Shown one piece after another: positions 12,058 to 23,820 of a stretch of DNA of 64,000 nt. Each line of letters starts with the position of its first letter. The first letter of the stretch is position 1. Source of the DNA: Epiperipatus broadwayi. Taxonomy: Eukaryota; Onychophora; Udeonychophora; Euonychophora; Peripatidae. Under the pieces are notes generated by a model. That model saw only the letters and a program-made list of their open reading frames with translations. It ran no database searches and was not told where the DNA came from. The stretch covers positions 3,141,594 through 3,205,593 of the forward strand of contig JAQFVV010012416.1 in the NCBI GenBank assembly GCA_028023455.1, given 5' to 3'. The position numbers and the translations under genes are program-made.

Positions 12058-12600
12058 TCAATTTGCATAAATTTACATAAGGCTTTATTACAAGCATTTC
12101 TCAATTGGTAACAAGTTATGATTATGGGAATTTAGATGTCCTGAAAACGCTCAGATGATTAATTAAGTTTATTAATTAATACACTATATAGCTTCATTAC
12201 ATGTGTATAAAGCACAATTATAGAGTTTCATTATTTTAGTTATGCAGAAAATAATTTTTGATAATAAATATGCAAAAAATAATTTTATTTTATTATAAAC
12301 TTTATGCATCAGAAAATTATATACATATATAAAATAATTTTATGGATTGATTCTCAATTTAATGTTAATTTTCTGCAGCAAGGGTAATATAAAATTTAAA
12401 AGATTTCTTCTACTTATATTGTAAATATAAATTTTAAATATTTTAAATTATTTAAAAGTATGAGATTAAAAACTGTGCAACTGTTTTAAGTATCTCTCGA
12501 GTACTAAAATATTTTTGACTCAATAATTAAAATTTTTAAAAAATTCCATCTTATTGTACTTTACTAAAATTGATTTCATTTTATTAATTTGCTTTTAATA

Positions 12601-13103
12601 CATTGTACAGGCTTAAACATGCATTTATATATATAATATATGTGGGTTTCGAACTCAGACTTTCACACGACCTCCCACTCTCAGTGCCATCTCATATTGC
12701 TGACTCACCTGATCACACACATGTTGAAAAAATAAATAATCACCAATATACATATTTCATGCTAACCCAGCAATCATCAGTTGGTCTAGATTATTATCCT
12801 CACACATATATATAATCAGTACTCAGCTTTATATTAAGATAGCCAATATCAAGGGCTTTGAACGTTCCATCATCAGATTTTCAATGAAATGGAAGGCTAA
12901 AAAGTTGTGAGTTGGAATAGTTTGAAGCCTGTCCATTAAAGTATAAATATTGGCTATCTTAATATAAAGCTGAGTACTGATTATATATATATGTGTGTGA
13001 GGAAAGTAATATAGACCAACTGATGATTGCTGGTTTAGCATGAAATACGTATATTGGTGATTATTTATCTTTTCAACATGGCACTAAGTGTGGTGGGTCA
13101 TGT
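12601..13103. repeat. Repeat family E palindrome, retroposed as a unit
   Basis: The near-perfect inverted repeat has arms at 12721-12849 and 12949-13079 and a loop of about 100 bp. The whole 503-bp unit is flanked by the 15-bp direct repeat AATTTGCTTTTAATA (12586-12600 and 13104-13118). The left flank of the hairpin contains TTTCGAACTC, a B-box-like motif, pointing to a tRNA-derived SINE. No protein is encoded. Confidence 0.85.
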
Positions 13104-13674
13104 AATTTGCTTTTAATAATTTAGAATTTAAATTTATTTACTAATTAAAGTACAGTCTTGATTTAATCAGATTACTTAATTTAGCTGAATTGCATTCAAG
13201 ATAGCTTTGCTTTGAAATGATTAATTGTGATCAATATTTTTTACCTACCTTTCATTATCATCATCATCATTTTAAATATTATTAATTCACTGTAAGATGA
13301 ATGCTTTTCATGTTCACTCCAGTTTTTCTAATCATAACTTCTCATTTTCATATTTCTAGAAATTATTTTATCTAGAGATTTCACACATGATCTCACTCTA
13401 GGTCTTTCACAATATTTTGTAATACAGATTAAAACTTCGGCTGCCCATCTATTGTCATTTTTTACTGACATGTCCAGACCAGCTATATTTAAGAATTTTA
13501 ATTTTTTCATCTGCTTATTTTCTCATGTATTTCACTTTTGATATTTACTTGTTACTTCCAATATATGCCTCTCCATATTTTGCTATGAGTCTTAAGTTTC
13601 TACATTACTTTTCTATTTACCATTTAAATTTCACTTTCATTAATAAAACGTATTCATTAAACATTTTCCTTTTC

Positions 13675-13989
13675 TCAAAAACATTTATTAAACTAATTAA
13701 TACCTATGTTACATTAATTATGAGATGAGTATAAATATGGATAGGACATTACAAATATGGATAATGAAAATTTACAATAATAGAGAAGTTATGGGATTAA
13801 CATTATTGAGTTAAAACAGGGTTAGATATTTAGGTTAGGTTCATTGTTAACTCTATTGACAGGTCTGAAATAGCTTTCATGTCTCTTGAAAAATGAACGT
13901 TATTGCAAGAGTTTTGTCTCTTTGTTTAATCTTTTTCATGCTTTGATTAAATAGTGCGTTCTCATCCGGCTTGGGAAGTTGGTATTGCG
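13675..13989 (-). pseudogene. Processed retrocopy of a polyadenylated transcript 3' end
   Basis: On the minus strand the insert opens with a 37-codon frame (starting AQYQLPKPDENALF) that ends in TGA, continues as AT-rich sequence like a 3' UTR, and finishes with AATAAA followed about 10 bases later by an A-rich tract. It is flanked by a 55-bp direct repeat with one mismatch (13620-13674 and 13990-14044). A related, shorter copy is at 34127-34295. I do not recognise the protein; a multicopy SINE with a coincidental frame is an alternative. Confidence 0.6.
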
Positions 13990-14365
13990 CCATTTAAATT
14001 TCACTTTCATTAATAAAACGTATTCATTAAAAATTTTCCTTTTCAAATGCATAAGCATATTTCCTTTTAATATTAAATAATCGTATAATTAATCTCATTC
14101 ATTTTTCATTCATAATTAATAATTTGCCTAAGGAATTTGCAGTTATGTATGTTTCAGCTCCCTTTAATTATATTAATTTAGTCTGATTTTGTTGTTTTTA
14201 CTGTACTCAAATATTTCCAGAAATGTCACACAATAACTGAAGAAAATCAATGCATTCTTAATTAAGTAAAACTACCGAATTTTAAATTGGAAAAAAATAA
14301 AAGTAGCTACAGCAAATACATTCCAACAATTGTTTTAAAAGTATTTGAAAAATAAATGGTAATTT

Positions 14366-14463
14366 TTTTTCCCCATATGTCATAGCATCGGCCGGGAGGC
14401 GAACCCGCAACAACCGTCGGCAATCAATTGCTTGCTTGCAAGGCAGCTGCGCTGACCTCTCGG
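14366..14463 (-). repeat. tRNA-derived SINE (family H), second copy
   Basis: Reading the minus strand, the head has CCGAGAGG (A-box core), CTTGCAA and GGTTCGCCTCC (B box), and ends in GACATATGGGG plus an A-run. Direct repeats ATAAATGGTAATTT (from 14352) and ATAAATGGTAAATT (from 14464) flank it. It is closely similar to the 9152-9257 copy. Confidence 0.85.
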
Positions 14464-14479
14464 ATAAATGGTAAATTTT

Positions 14480-15535
14480 GAATGCTTTTTAAATATCTAT
14501 TCTGACAATAAATTTCTTAGAATCTGTATGTTAATGGAGATCAGCGTTGAAAATAGGTTTTATGAAAAAAAATTTATAAGAAAAAAAAGATCTATAAAAT
14601 TTACTAATATTTTAAAAATATCTTATAAAAATGATATACTCTTACATAATGTATACATTTTTCTGCTCTGTTTATTAAAAGACAAGTTTCTTTAATTTAA
14701 ATTTATGTATAAAGAAATCACGTAGAAATTAGGGCAAAGATTTAGTTTTCCTTCAAAATTATATCATTAGCTATTTGTGTATTAGACCCGCTGTGACATA
14801 TTCATCCGGTAATTATTCTAACTTTGTGATCTCATAAATTTATTTCTTAAACTTCACTTCTTTTAAAAAAATATTTTAAGGAATCCTTGTTTCATTTAGA
14901 GTTGGCAAATAGAGAAAACATCTTTATGAATTAAATTCACTTATTTGCTTCTAAATTTAATTCGAGGGATTTGCAGGCGTTATTTTATGAGATGCTAAGT
15001 TAGAATAATTATCACCTCATAGCAAGTCTAATGTCAAAGTGCCTATCGTTACTATCATCATATATCTAATGTTTTTTAATCTCTGTTTATTCATAAACAT
15101 GTTCATTCTTTCTCAACTGCTTAACTCAATACTAAATTTGCTTAACTAATAAACAAAGTTCTTATTTATTAATTAATTTTTTTCTTTACTTTCTTTTAAA
15201 TTAATATAAACATTATGCACTTTAAATAGCCAATAAATTTATTTTATGACGTAAATTTTATACAACAAAACTGTCTATACTTTTTTTATATTGGGTGTGT
15301 TCATTTACTTAATAATAATAAATAAACTCAAAATGAGTATGACCTTCCAACTCCACAAAAGGAAAGAAAGAAAAAGGAGAGAGAGAGAAAAAAAAAACTA
15401 CTCTAGAAATAAGTTTTGTAATGACTATACAGTACAATACATAAGCCACAAATATATCTACATATAAAACATGCTAGTCCCATTTATTAATATGTTATGA
15501 TATTATCATTTAGTTTCCTCAGCAGAAAACTTTTT
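14480..15535. other. AT-rich sequence without gene
   Basis: The stretch holds a purine-rich run (about 15360-15400) and otherwise AT-rich sequence. The 75-codon frame at 14468 begins beside the SINE and has no coding character. Confidence 0.45.
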
Positions 15536-15539
15536 TTTC

Positions 15540-15602
15540 TGACGTATATCAAGACCATGTCTAATTGTAGTTCTCCAATGTATTCTGTTCTCTGCCATAC
15601 CC
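15540..15602 (-). mobile_element. Possible LINE C-terminal relic
   Basis: Minus-strand translation gives AENRIHWRTTIRHGLD, which resembles the conserved 'DR..WR' stretch near the C-terminus of many non-LTR polyproteins. A comparable scrap lies near 38437-38480 on the minus strand. Only about 20 residues support this. Confidence 0.3.
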
Positions 15603-16240
15603 TCCCCCCCCCCAGTGGAAACTAAATCAATTTAAATTAATAATTCATATTTAAATTTGATATTTCCAGATTCTTTTTTCCAAATTGCTGCACAAATATA
15701 CTATTTTAATATCTTTTCAAGATCATAGATTAGACTATTTATTTTTCCAATCCATCTTTTTATAACCTATTTTTATTACATTTAAATTAATCATTATATA
15801 TTTTAAACAACATATGTATAATTCATAATTTGTATAGTCATATTACCAGCTTATATGTGTTGACTAACCTAGAGGTTCAACTTAATGATGTAATTCTATT
15901 TTTAAGTAAAAGTAGTAGTGAATGAGAACTATATATCTCAATGTAGAACTGCTGTTTCATCAAATTTGTTATAAGGAAATGAGCCATAAAGGCCTCTACT
16001 GATGTAACATAAAAACATCAGAAAATTTTTATTTAAGGTTCTTCCAAAACATTTTAAAATTATGATGCAAAGATCACAAGACCAATTAATATATTCTTTA
16101 ATTCTACATTATACCATAGAGTCTCTTACTATAAATTGACATCTTCATGGGAATGAACATTTGATTCAAATTAACTATATTGAACTTCTTAATATATATA
16201 CACATACACATTAAACGCATAAAACTAAACGAGTCAATAA
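15603..16240. other. AT-rich sequence without gene
   Basis: A C-run at about 15603-15613, then AT-rich sequence with no recognisable feature. Confidence 0.45.
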
Positions 16241-16327
16241 ATAATCAAAATTACCCCAAATTCACAACTCAACCAGGATAGTTTTGGCTAGTCCAGTTAG
16301 CTGTGAATTTGGGGTAATTTTGATTAT
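16241..16327. repeat. Short hairpin, arms 28 bp
   Basis: ATAATCAAAATTACCCCAAA at 16241 is mirrored by the reverse complement ending at about 16327, with a loop of about 32 bp. It is followed by a TA run. Probably a small MITE. Confidence 0.75.
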
Positions 16328-16913
16328 ATATATATATATATATATATCCCATTTGCATTATAAATATTATCTCAAAAAACTCTAAAGACATACAATATTG
16401 ATTGCTTTTATTGAGAAAAAGATATCACTGAGGATAAAATATTTAAAGGAAAGATACAATTAGATAAGATGTTTAACATCTTTCAGAAAGAAAAATTTGT
16501 TCTAGAAAAAATTAAGATAGCATCACAAAATATTAAATAAATAGAATAATGTACTAGTATATTCTATATCTGAGTATATTTGTGATTTGCAGATTAATTT
16601 ATATAATCATCACAAAACTCATTTTTAGTGTCTTGTTTTTGTTATTGTTGTTGCCAAAATTTTCCCTTTTCTACATACTTACATCATTGTGTTAAATGAT
16701 AAAGATTTTATTATTATTATTATTTTAATATGCATTCTGTGACTGATTATTGGTTGTTTTCATTTTTATGTTTCAAAGGAATCTTATTGAATAAATATTC
16801 CATAGAGCTTTTATTTTTCACATACTAAAGATAGTAATAGGAATTATATGAAGGATACATTTTTTTGGTATGTGAAGTTACATATATTTATATATTTACA
16901 TTTATATCTTAAT

Positions 16914-17152
16914 AAAAAAACACAATTACTTCTCTGTAAAGCTGCTTTAACATTTCAACCAGTAGTTTTAAAAAAAGACATATAAAAATTTTTAACCTAT
17001 AGGAATTAATTTTGTAATCTGATATATTAATTTTTGTAATTTTTTAATGATTAAATTGTGGAAATAGCTATTTTGCTGTGCTTTCTGATGAAAACCAGTC
17101 TGCTGGTTGAAATATTAAAGCAACTTTATAGAGAAGTAATTCTGTTTTTTTA
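16914..17152. repeat. Inverted repeat, arms about 52 bp
   Basis: The left arm (16914-16965), containing TTACTTCTCTGTAAAGCTGC, pairs with the right arm (17101-17152), with about 135 bp between. A MITE or an inverted SINE pair is possible. No TSD was recognised. Confidence 0.75.
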
Positions 17153-17235
17153 ATTAGTATTTTTTATATTTCCTTGAGTTAGTTCATACGTTTATTATTT
17201 TCATATTCACATTAAGTTATACACATATATTTAGA

Positions 17236-17399
17236 TGTCATACAGAGTGAAACAATTCAATGACATTAGTAACATTTAGTCAAGCATGCTTTCAGCATTG
17301 TATAATAGACTTATAGCGAATTGAGTCTGGTACACAATACCGAAAGCATGCTCAACTAAATATTACTAATATCATTGAATTGTTCCATTCTGTATAACA
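17236..17399. repeat. Hairpin, arms about 68 bp
   Basis: The arms at 17236-17303 and 17331-17399 share AACAATTCAATGA ... AAGCATGCTTTC in opposite orientation with few mismatches, around a loop of about 28 bp. Confidence 0.8.
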
Positions 17400-18550
17400 C
17401 ATAATTATACATGTGTGTTTACATTATAGACAGAGTTATTGATTTACTTATAAAAAAAAGAAAAACAAATGTAACAACTTAGTACATTTTTCTCCTTCTC
17501 CTTCTTAGAATCAAGGGTTTTATGATATGTCATAAAATGCTATCTTATTAAGGACAAATGTTTTGATAACTATAGTATAATTAAATGTTTTTCATAAATA
17601 TAAAATAATTCCAGTGTTTTATAGAATCACTGTTGTATAAAAATTTTTTTATCTATTATATCTATAAAAAAAAGAATGTGTTCAATGTCACAGTAAATAC
17701 TCAAATTGACAAATTAATGTTATAAAAAGATGATTATTATATACGAAATAATATTTATAATTAACTCCTCAGAACTTGTTAATAATATAGAATGAAAAGT
17801 AATTATATATTGTGACCTTCCAGGTTGGCACCAGGAAGAAATGTGGGAAGTTCACATTTGTGCTAACAATGGTTAAAGATAGTTATCTGAGAAAAATGAA
17901 TTGAGATGTAATTTGCTAGTTAAAATTAGCAGTTAAAAAATTAAAACTTTAAATGGGTGTACTGATTGGTAGAGTTTTGAATTATATATGTTTGGTAGTA
18001 GAAGAGGAGGATGAACCACAACAGTGATGCTTGTATGTAGTAGAAAAATTTATATGTCATAATAAGCAGATACATAGATATATTATTAATTAGAATTTTC
18101 TTTTCTATATTTTATTTATTATTTACTAATTATGTATTGTTCATAATCTTATGTTTAAAAATGATAAAGATTATTTGTATATTAGTGAATAACATTTATA
18201 AATTAATATTTGATGTTTAATATTTTTTTTTATTATTATGTTTATTCCATTCAAACATTGTATTGTTAAAATTTTATAAGCAAAAATTCTGGCACATTTC
18301 CAAAGTTGATTGTAATAAAAAAAACACAAAGGGCATGAGTAAAGAAAGACATAGAGTTTAAAACTTGAAGGAAAGTAAAAAAAAAGTTTCAAGGAAGAAG
18401 ATGTAAAAAAAAACTTAAAAGATTCAATAACTCTCTAAGAGTATTAGAACAAATATAAAAAAACATCAAAAGGATTCTAATAATATACCTGTGGAGAATT
18501 TTTGTTATTATACTACTGGAATGATATAAAAATGAGGAGATAAACACACA
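17400..18550. other. AT-rich sequence preceding a candidate exon
   Basis: No supported feature; it includes A-runs and T-runs. If the exon at 18562 is real this would be intron or upstream sequence. Confidence 0.4.
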
Positions 18551-18561
18551 CACACACCCAG

Positions 18562-18633
18562 AGGGATACCAGCCTCCAAATTTCTGCCAAACGATGGTCC
18601 ATATTCACTACCTTTAAAATGCCTGGATGATAT
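18562..18633 (+). CDS. Candidate internal exon, unknown protein
   Basis: A 72-bp segment at about 46% G+C in a 25% G+C background begins after a CACCCAG acceptor-like site and ends at a GTAAGC donor. The only fully open frame (one base carried in, two carried out) reads GIPASKFLPNDGPYSLPLK and then CLDD, a composition typical of protein rather than of AT-rich noise. Its outgoing phase matches the incoming phase of the candidate exon at 22248-22286. The upstream pyrimidine tract is a CA repeat, which is weak. The function is unrecognised. Confidence 0.4.
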
Positions 18634-18639
18634 GTAAGC

Positions 18640-20845
18640 TAAACAATTATGATTTATTTTAAAGTATTACCAAAGCTGAATAATATTAAAAGGGCAAAAT
18701 TGTTTAAAATAAAGCTAGCTAAAATTTTCTTATTAAATGCTATAATTAAACACTTGATTTTCAATTTTAAGAATTTTCTATCAATATTCTACAAAATAAA
18801 ATTTAAAATGAAATAGTTTATCTATTTAATCTTATATCAAGAAGATAATTTTATACTGTATAACTTTGCTATTCACGCATATATAATAAAATAATTCCAA
18901 TGCATGCAAATGTTATTATAATGCCTATCACAGAATTCTAGGATAAAAAAAGACTATTGTCATTCTTAACAAATTATGCTTTAACAATCGGAGAGACTTT
19001 TTTTTTATGTTATAATTTACTGTTGTCTTTAAAATTGATATGTATGTTTCTTTCAACTTTCAATTTTTTTAAAAAAAAACTTAACATGTAATGATGAGAT
19101 ATTGATAAGTATTTTCATTATTGATTACAACAGATGTATAACCAATTTTTTTTTGTTGTTTTCTTTTAAAAAAACAAAACAATGTAACTTCATATCATTA
19201 TAATATGATAATCTATTATTTTGTATGATCTAGAAATTATATTATAGGTGATTATAGATATTCGGATGTGTGCGTGATGCTATAAATTATTATTTTAAAA
19301 AAATTGTATTTATTATGCTTCAATTTTGTTAATGAAGTTTATTTAAAATAAATAAAGAATTAAAACCTTGTCTGTTATAAGTTTGTTATATAGGAAGTAT
19401 ATTGAATATAAGTTGAAGGTAGAAATGGTCAAGGGATGATTAGATTATTTAGATTGAGTTTGGAGATATTATTTAACCCTCACGTATATAAGTATAAGTG
19501 TTTGGTTATTGTTTTTCCCTGCCTTTCTTTGTTCTTGTATAGTTAGTGTTAGATGATATACACTGATTATAACAGATAAGTGTTGTATAAATCTTTTACA
19601 ATATGTATAAAAGATGATTGATTTACGGCATCATCCAAGTTTTATAAATAAGCTAATAAAAGTATGTTTGGAAATACATTATATCTACAATGTTATAAAA
19701 ATGCACATATTCGAAAATATATGATTCATATATTAAATATTAGTCAGTTTGGTTTTACTATAAGAGCAATGTAATTGGTTAGCAAAGTGCATAAAATAAT
19801 TTTTTTTTGTTTATTATTATTTATTTTGTCTTTTAATTTCTAATAAATGTTTTATTGAATTAATAGCCCATAGGAATTCCTTGATTATATACATTCGATT
19901 CTCCATTTCCACACACACACACATATGCTTAATATAACATAGCCCTAGAATATCTAAATTTGCCAGTAGAAGTCAATTTATTTAATCTCTCTGGAGATGA
20001 TAAATCAACATATTACAGTGCTAATAATATATTCTACTTTGCTTAGAATATATGGTAATGTGGATAAAAAGATACCCGATCCTCCTCATTATCTATCTTA
20101 TATTATATATGATAATTGATAATTTTGCAATAGTTTTATAATTAAATAAATGTGTGGCATATGATTAAATTAGTGTTACAGAATTGTTATCCATAAATGT
20201 TTTATTATTTTTATTTGCATCCTATATGAAGACCATATCCATAACCTCAACTGAGCTAAGCCATAGAATAATTACAATATAAGAATCTTTTAAATAAGTT
20301 TAAAAGCAATTTACAATTATAAATTTTATTCTATCTTGTATAGAATTGGTGCCTGGGCAATTTATAAATCTAATAAAGTAAACAAGTGAAGAACACAAAG
20401 GTTACAATATATATATATCAACTTTTTTTAAATTGCTATATATTTTTTTCTAAAGTAGTTCTAGTGTATTTGATGTATAGTATTTTATTTTATTATTATA
20501 ACACAGAAATAAGCAGCTGATAATAGATTCACTGATTTTTTATTAGCAGATTTTTAAGATTTAAAAAAAATCTAAAAAAAAAACTCTTATTGCTAATTGA
20601 TTTATATATGTAAATACATAAAAAAATATTTTAAGAAGCTACAGTAACTATCAATTATAAATTTATTTAAACGCACATTGATTATGTAAGTAATATTTAC
20701 TAGGGCTGTAACCTCAAGAATATGCATGTAAAAATGCGATATTAGGGATCTCTACAGGTCTTAACCACAAGCTTACGACTTTGGAAGAAAATGACATTTA
20801 TTGAGATTATTTTTCTATATTTAACTTTTTTAGATGATGATGATA
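18640..20845. other. AT-rich sequence, possible intron
   Basis: No repeat family or open frame could be supported. A short (CA)n run lies at about 19909-19923. Confidence 0.4.
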
Positions 20846-20849
20846 ATAA

Positions 20850-20990
20850 TAATAATACCATCCTGCTTTATTTGGTACAATAGTAGAATTATTGACTCTG
20901 GATCTTAAAAGTTTATGGATCAAACCCAGTTCCATTATTTCTGGTACTTAAACTTTTTATAGATTCCCAAGCAATAAAGTGATTCCATTG
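20850..20990 (+). repeat. tRNA-like SINE (family I), copy 1
   Basis: Contains ATTGACTCTGGATCTTAAAA and GGATCAAACCCAGTTCCAT, then ACTTAAACTTTTTATAGATT and CCCAAGCAATAAAGTGATTCC. Related blocks in the same order occur at 38268-38392 and 63012-63125, which suggests a dispersed tRNA-derived SINE. Confidence 0.5.
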
Positions 20991-21170
20991 TATATTTATG
21001 TTATTACAACTTCTATCGCTTTTTTTTTTTGTTTCTTTTTAAATGGATTGACCATACTTGTTTGCAAATAGAGTCTACTGCTGCTAATTTTCCAATACAT
21101 TGTCAGATTTGTAAATGTATGAATTTTATTAATGATAGATGTTTTTGGCATGAAGTTCTGGACTATATGG

Positions 21171-21610
21171 TGGTACTTATGTATTAATCCGGTAGTAAGA
21201 TTTCATATACATATTAGTTCAGCAATATTTATTTTGCAAAAATGGCCACCTATAACTTTATTTAGTAGAAATAAAAAAAAAAAACATTTTCAAAATGTTG
21301 CTTCTTGGCATCGCTGTGGTGGATTGAACCTTTTTACCTCGAACCATGTTCTGTTATGAATGGCTACTCTTTTTCAACAATCCTGAATGAAATTCTGACA
21401 TTGTTTGCCCGAACTGTGAATGGTACTTATGTATTAATCCAGTGATGAGATCATACACACATAGTAGTCCAACAATATTTATTTTGAAAAATGGCCACCT
21501 ATAACTTTAGTGGAAATGAATTTACAAAATGTTGTTTCTTATCATCACTGTGATGGACTGAACTTTCTTATATCGAACCACATTTCATTACAAATGGCAA
21601 TCTTGGCGAT
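21171..21610. repeat. Tandem duplication, unit about 250 bp
   Basis: TGGTACTTATGTATTAATCC occurs at 21171 and 21421. It is followed in both units by ATGGCCACCTATAACTTTA, an AAAATGTTG block and a TCGAACCA block in the same order. The open frame at 21132-21359 lies across this repeat and is not supported as a gene. Confidence 0.85.
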
Positions 21611-22247
21611 TTTAGTTGCAGTGTGACTATGTCTGTTCACTACTTTTTATTTTTACATTATGTAAAATTAATATCTATTACTTTAAAATAATTGTGCTTA
21701 TTATTTATCATTTAGGTGGTCATAGAATGTATAGTTGTTTGACAGATCATCTGATATCCAAGCACTGTAATAATGTATTAAACCAATACTTTTATTTAAT
21801 CGATTGGCCTGGATATTTTTTTAATGTTTTTTAATTGAGAGTGACTCTTTAAATATTTACCATGTAATCTTCTACTTTACAACGTGCTAAACTCCACAGA
21901 GTTGAAGAAACGTATTAATAATTGCTATTAGAAACTCTCAATGCTATATATTGATTTTTGTATGATATGTGAAATAACTGCATCTCAAATCAGCAGTTTA
22001 AGATAAATTGTTAATGCTTAATATCAAAATATTTATGTTATTTTGTCTGTAAACAAACATTTTAACGGGTGCGCACACACACATAAATGTGGATATTCCA
22101 TATGTTCAGATTTATGTTCGCATAGTTTTTAAAAGTTGGCTTAGTAATTTAGAAATGAACTTTTTCTTCCCTCATTTACGATTTGATTTTTAATTGCTTT
22201 AACTATCATTAAGAAACAGTAACACCTGATTTTTAAATTAAATTCAG

Positions 22248-22286
22248 ATATTCGGAAGATTTTCAAATTAATAGGAAGCAATTAAG
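22248..22286 (+). CDS. Candidate small internal exon, unknown protein
   Basis: A 39-bp segment lies between an ATTCAG acceptor and a strong AAG|GTAAGT donor. The open frame (one base carried in, two out) reads YSEDFQINRKQL. Its incoming phase fits the exon candidate at 18562-18633, giving a joint codon for isoleucine. A T-rich tract with AG at 22369-22370 could serve as the next acceptor; joined in phase it gives a stop after two or three codons. The support is splice signals and phase only. Confidence 0.33.
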
Positions 22287-22411
22287 GTAAGTCTATTTTT
22301 GTATCAAAAAAATAAGAATAAGATAGTTTTATCTTTCGCTTTGCTCTATTATTTTTTTTTTTTTTTTAGAAGTATATAGAACATAAAATTTGGAATATTA
22401 AAATAATTTTT

Positions 22412-22713
22412 ATTAATCATTAATTAGACTAGAGATTATCCAAAAGTGAATAATATTTCTGTAGTGCAATTTTCACTATATCACTCTCATGCAAGGTAGG
22501 GACTCGTTTCTATTTACTTTTGACTCATTATGGAAGTGTACAATCATAAACATGACCAAAGATATGTGAAAAAGATGTATGGTCCCCAAGATGAACATTT
22601 TATTCTGAACCAGTACTCATCAGTCCCTACCCTGTCAGAGAGTGTTCTAGTGAAAATTACACTATAGAAATATTATTCATTATTAGATAATCTCTAGTCT
22701 AATGAATAATTAA
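22412..22713. repeat. Repeat family E hairpin
   Basis: The arms 22412-22504 and 22623-22713 are reverse complements (TTAGACTAGAGATTATC ... TAATATTTCT). The central 118 bp has the family E blocks CAAAGATATGTGAAAAAGAT and CCAGTACTCATCAG. A related piece is at 54690-54890. Confidence 0.8.
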
Positions 22714-22737
22714 TAAAAAGTATTAATTTGCTTTTAA

Positions 22738-23140
22738 TGTTTGACTAAATACAAGAATAATTTATATATCTGGAGTTATGCTATACAATTATATATGGAA
22801 TTTGAACATGGACTTTCCAAGTTCCCTTCAACTATCCAATCTGTCTTATACAACTGATACATATGACCACACACATGTGTAAAAGATAAATGATTTCCAT
22901 CATATGTATTTTGTACTGAACCAATGCTCATCAGTTGGTCCAGATCATCATCTCCCACACATATATATAATCAATGTTCGATCTATATTAAGATGGAAAA
23001 TCTTCAAACATTAATGGACAGGCTTCAATCTACTCCATTCTCCAACTCTTCAGTCATCCATACCATTGAAAATATGATAATGGAATGCCCAAATACCCTT
23101 TTGATGCCAATATTATTGTCAAGCACATGTTGACTTTAAG
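22738..23140 (-). repeat. Repeat family E, single-orientation copy
   Basis: It shares with 12601-13103 the blocks ACACATGTGTAAAAGATAAA, CTGAACCAATGCTCATCAGT, CACACATATATATAATCA and the ATGGACAGGCTTCAA region. On the minus strand ATGTTCAAATTCC is a B-box-like motif, so transcription in the minus direction is likely if this is a tRNA-derived SINE. Confidence 0.7.
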
Positions 23141-23227
23141 TCACTCTAATCCCTCATGTATAAGACCTTATTCATTTAAATGGCTAGAAGAGGAATGGGT
23201 AAAATACATGTTAAATTTGTAATATTT

Positions 23228-23570
23228 GATTGAATACAAATATAATTTATATACCTGAAGTTATGTAATTTATGTACAGGATTTGAACACAGACTTTCAA
23301 GCTCACTTCAACTGTCTAAGTGTCAAAATTGTGAGGGCAGCACATTTGACACATCTCAATTAAACTGTAGTAATTTGTTATTTATATATATATATATACT
23401 GAACAATTGATAAAGATATGTGTAAATGCTTATGGTCTGGTCAACTGATGAGTGCTGGTTCAGCACAAAATGTGCATCTTGGGGATCATGGATTTTTTTC
23501 ATATCTTTGGTCATATGTTTATGATTACATCCCTCCAAAAGGTGTTAAGAGGAAAGAAATCAATCCTTAC
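23228..23570. repeat. Repeat family E, partly inverted copy with TA tract
   Basis: It begins with ATTTGAACACAGACTTTCAA (B-box complement). After a TA microsatellite (about 23380-23398) it continues with family E blocks in the opposite orientation: GGTCAACTGATGAGTGCTGG and AGATATGTG. It ends shortly before the candidate terminal exon at 23596. Confidence 0.65.
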
Positions 23571-23595
23571 AATGTAAAATTATGTTTTCTTTTAG

Positions 23596-23699
23596 GGAAA
23601 ACAGTTGTAATGCTTGAAACAGATTACAAGCAAGAAAAACAAAAGTTTATGAATGGCTTAATGGAAGTATTAAATTCACCACTAAAGCATGGCGAGTAA
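23596..23699 (+). CDS. Candidate terminal exon of a host gene
   Basis: The segment follows a good acceptor (pyrimidine tract then TTTTAG) and carries 33 codons, KTVVMLETDYKQEK then QKFMNGLMEVLNSPLKHGE, before TAA at 23697-23699. It is charged and helix-prone, unlike the low-complexity frames elsewhere. AATAAA follows at 23821 with GT-rich sequence after it. It needs one base carried in, so it does not join directly to the 22248-22286 exon; at least one more exon, or a different gene, is required. The product is unrecognised. Confidence 0.45.
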
Positions 23700-23820
23700 A
23701 GTTCAATGTCAGAGCAATGCTAATTTTTTTGGGTGTGACATAAAGGGCATTTTTCTCTTAGAATTAGCTCATAATGTTTAAGTGTTTTATCTGAAAGATC
23801 CGAAATGTTTACTATAATGC

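Noticed and set aside
21616-21834. 72-codon frame at 21.6 kb as a gene
   Set aside because: No splice or promoter support; length and composition are expected by chance in AT-rich DNA.
22370-22410. Alternative terminal exon after the 15-T acceptor
   Set aside because: In phase with the 22248-22286 candidate it gives only two or three codons before a stop; possible, but not supportable on its own.
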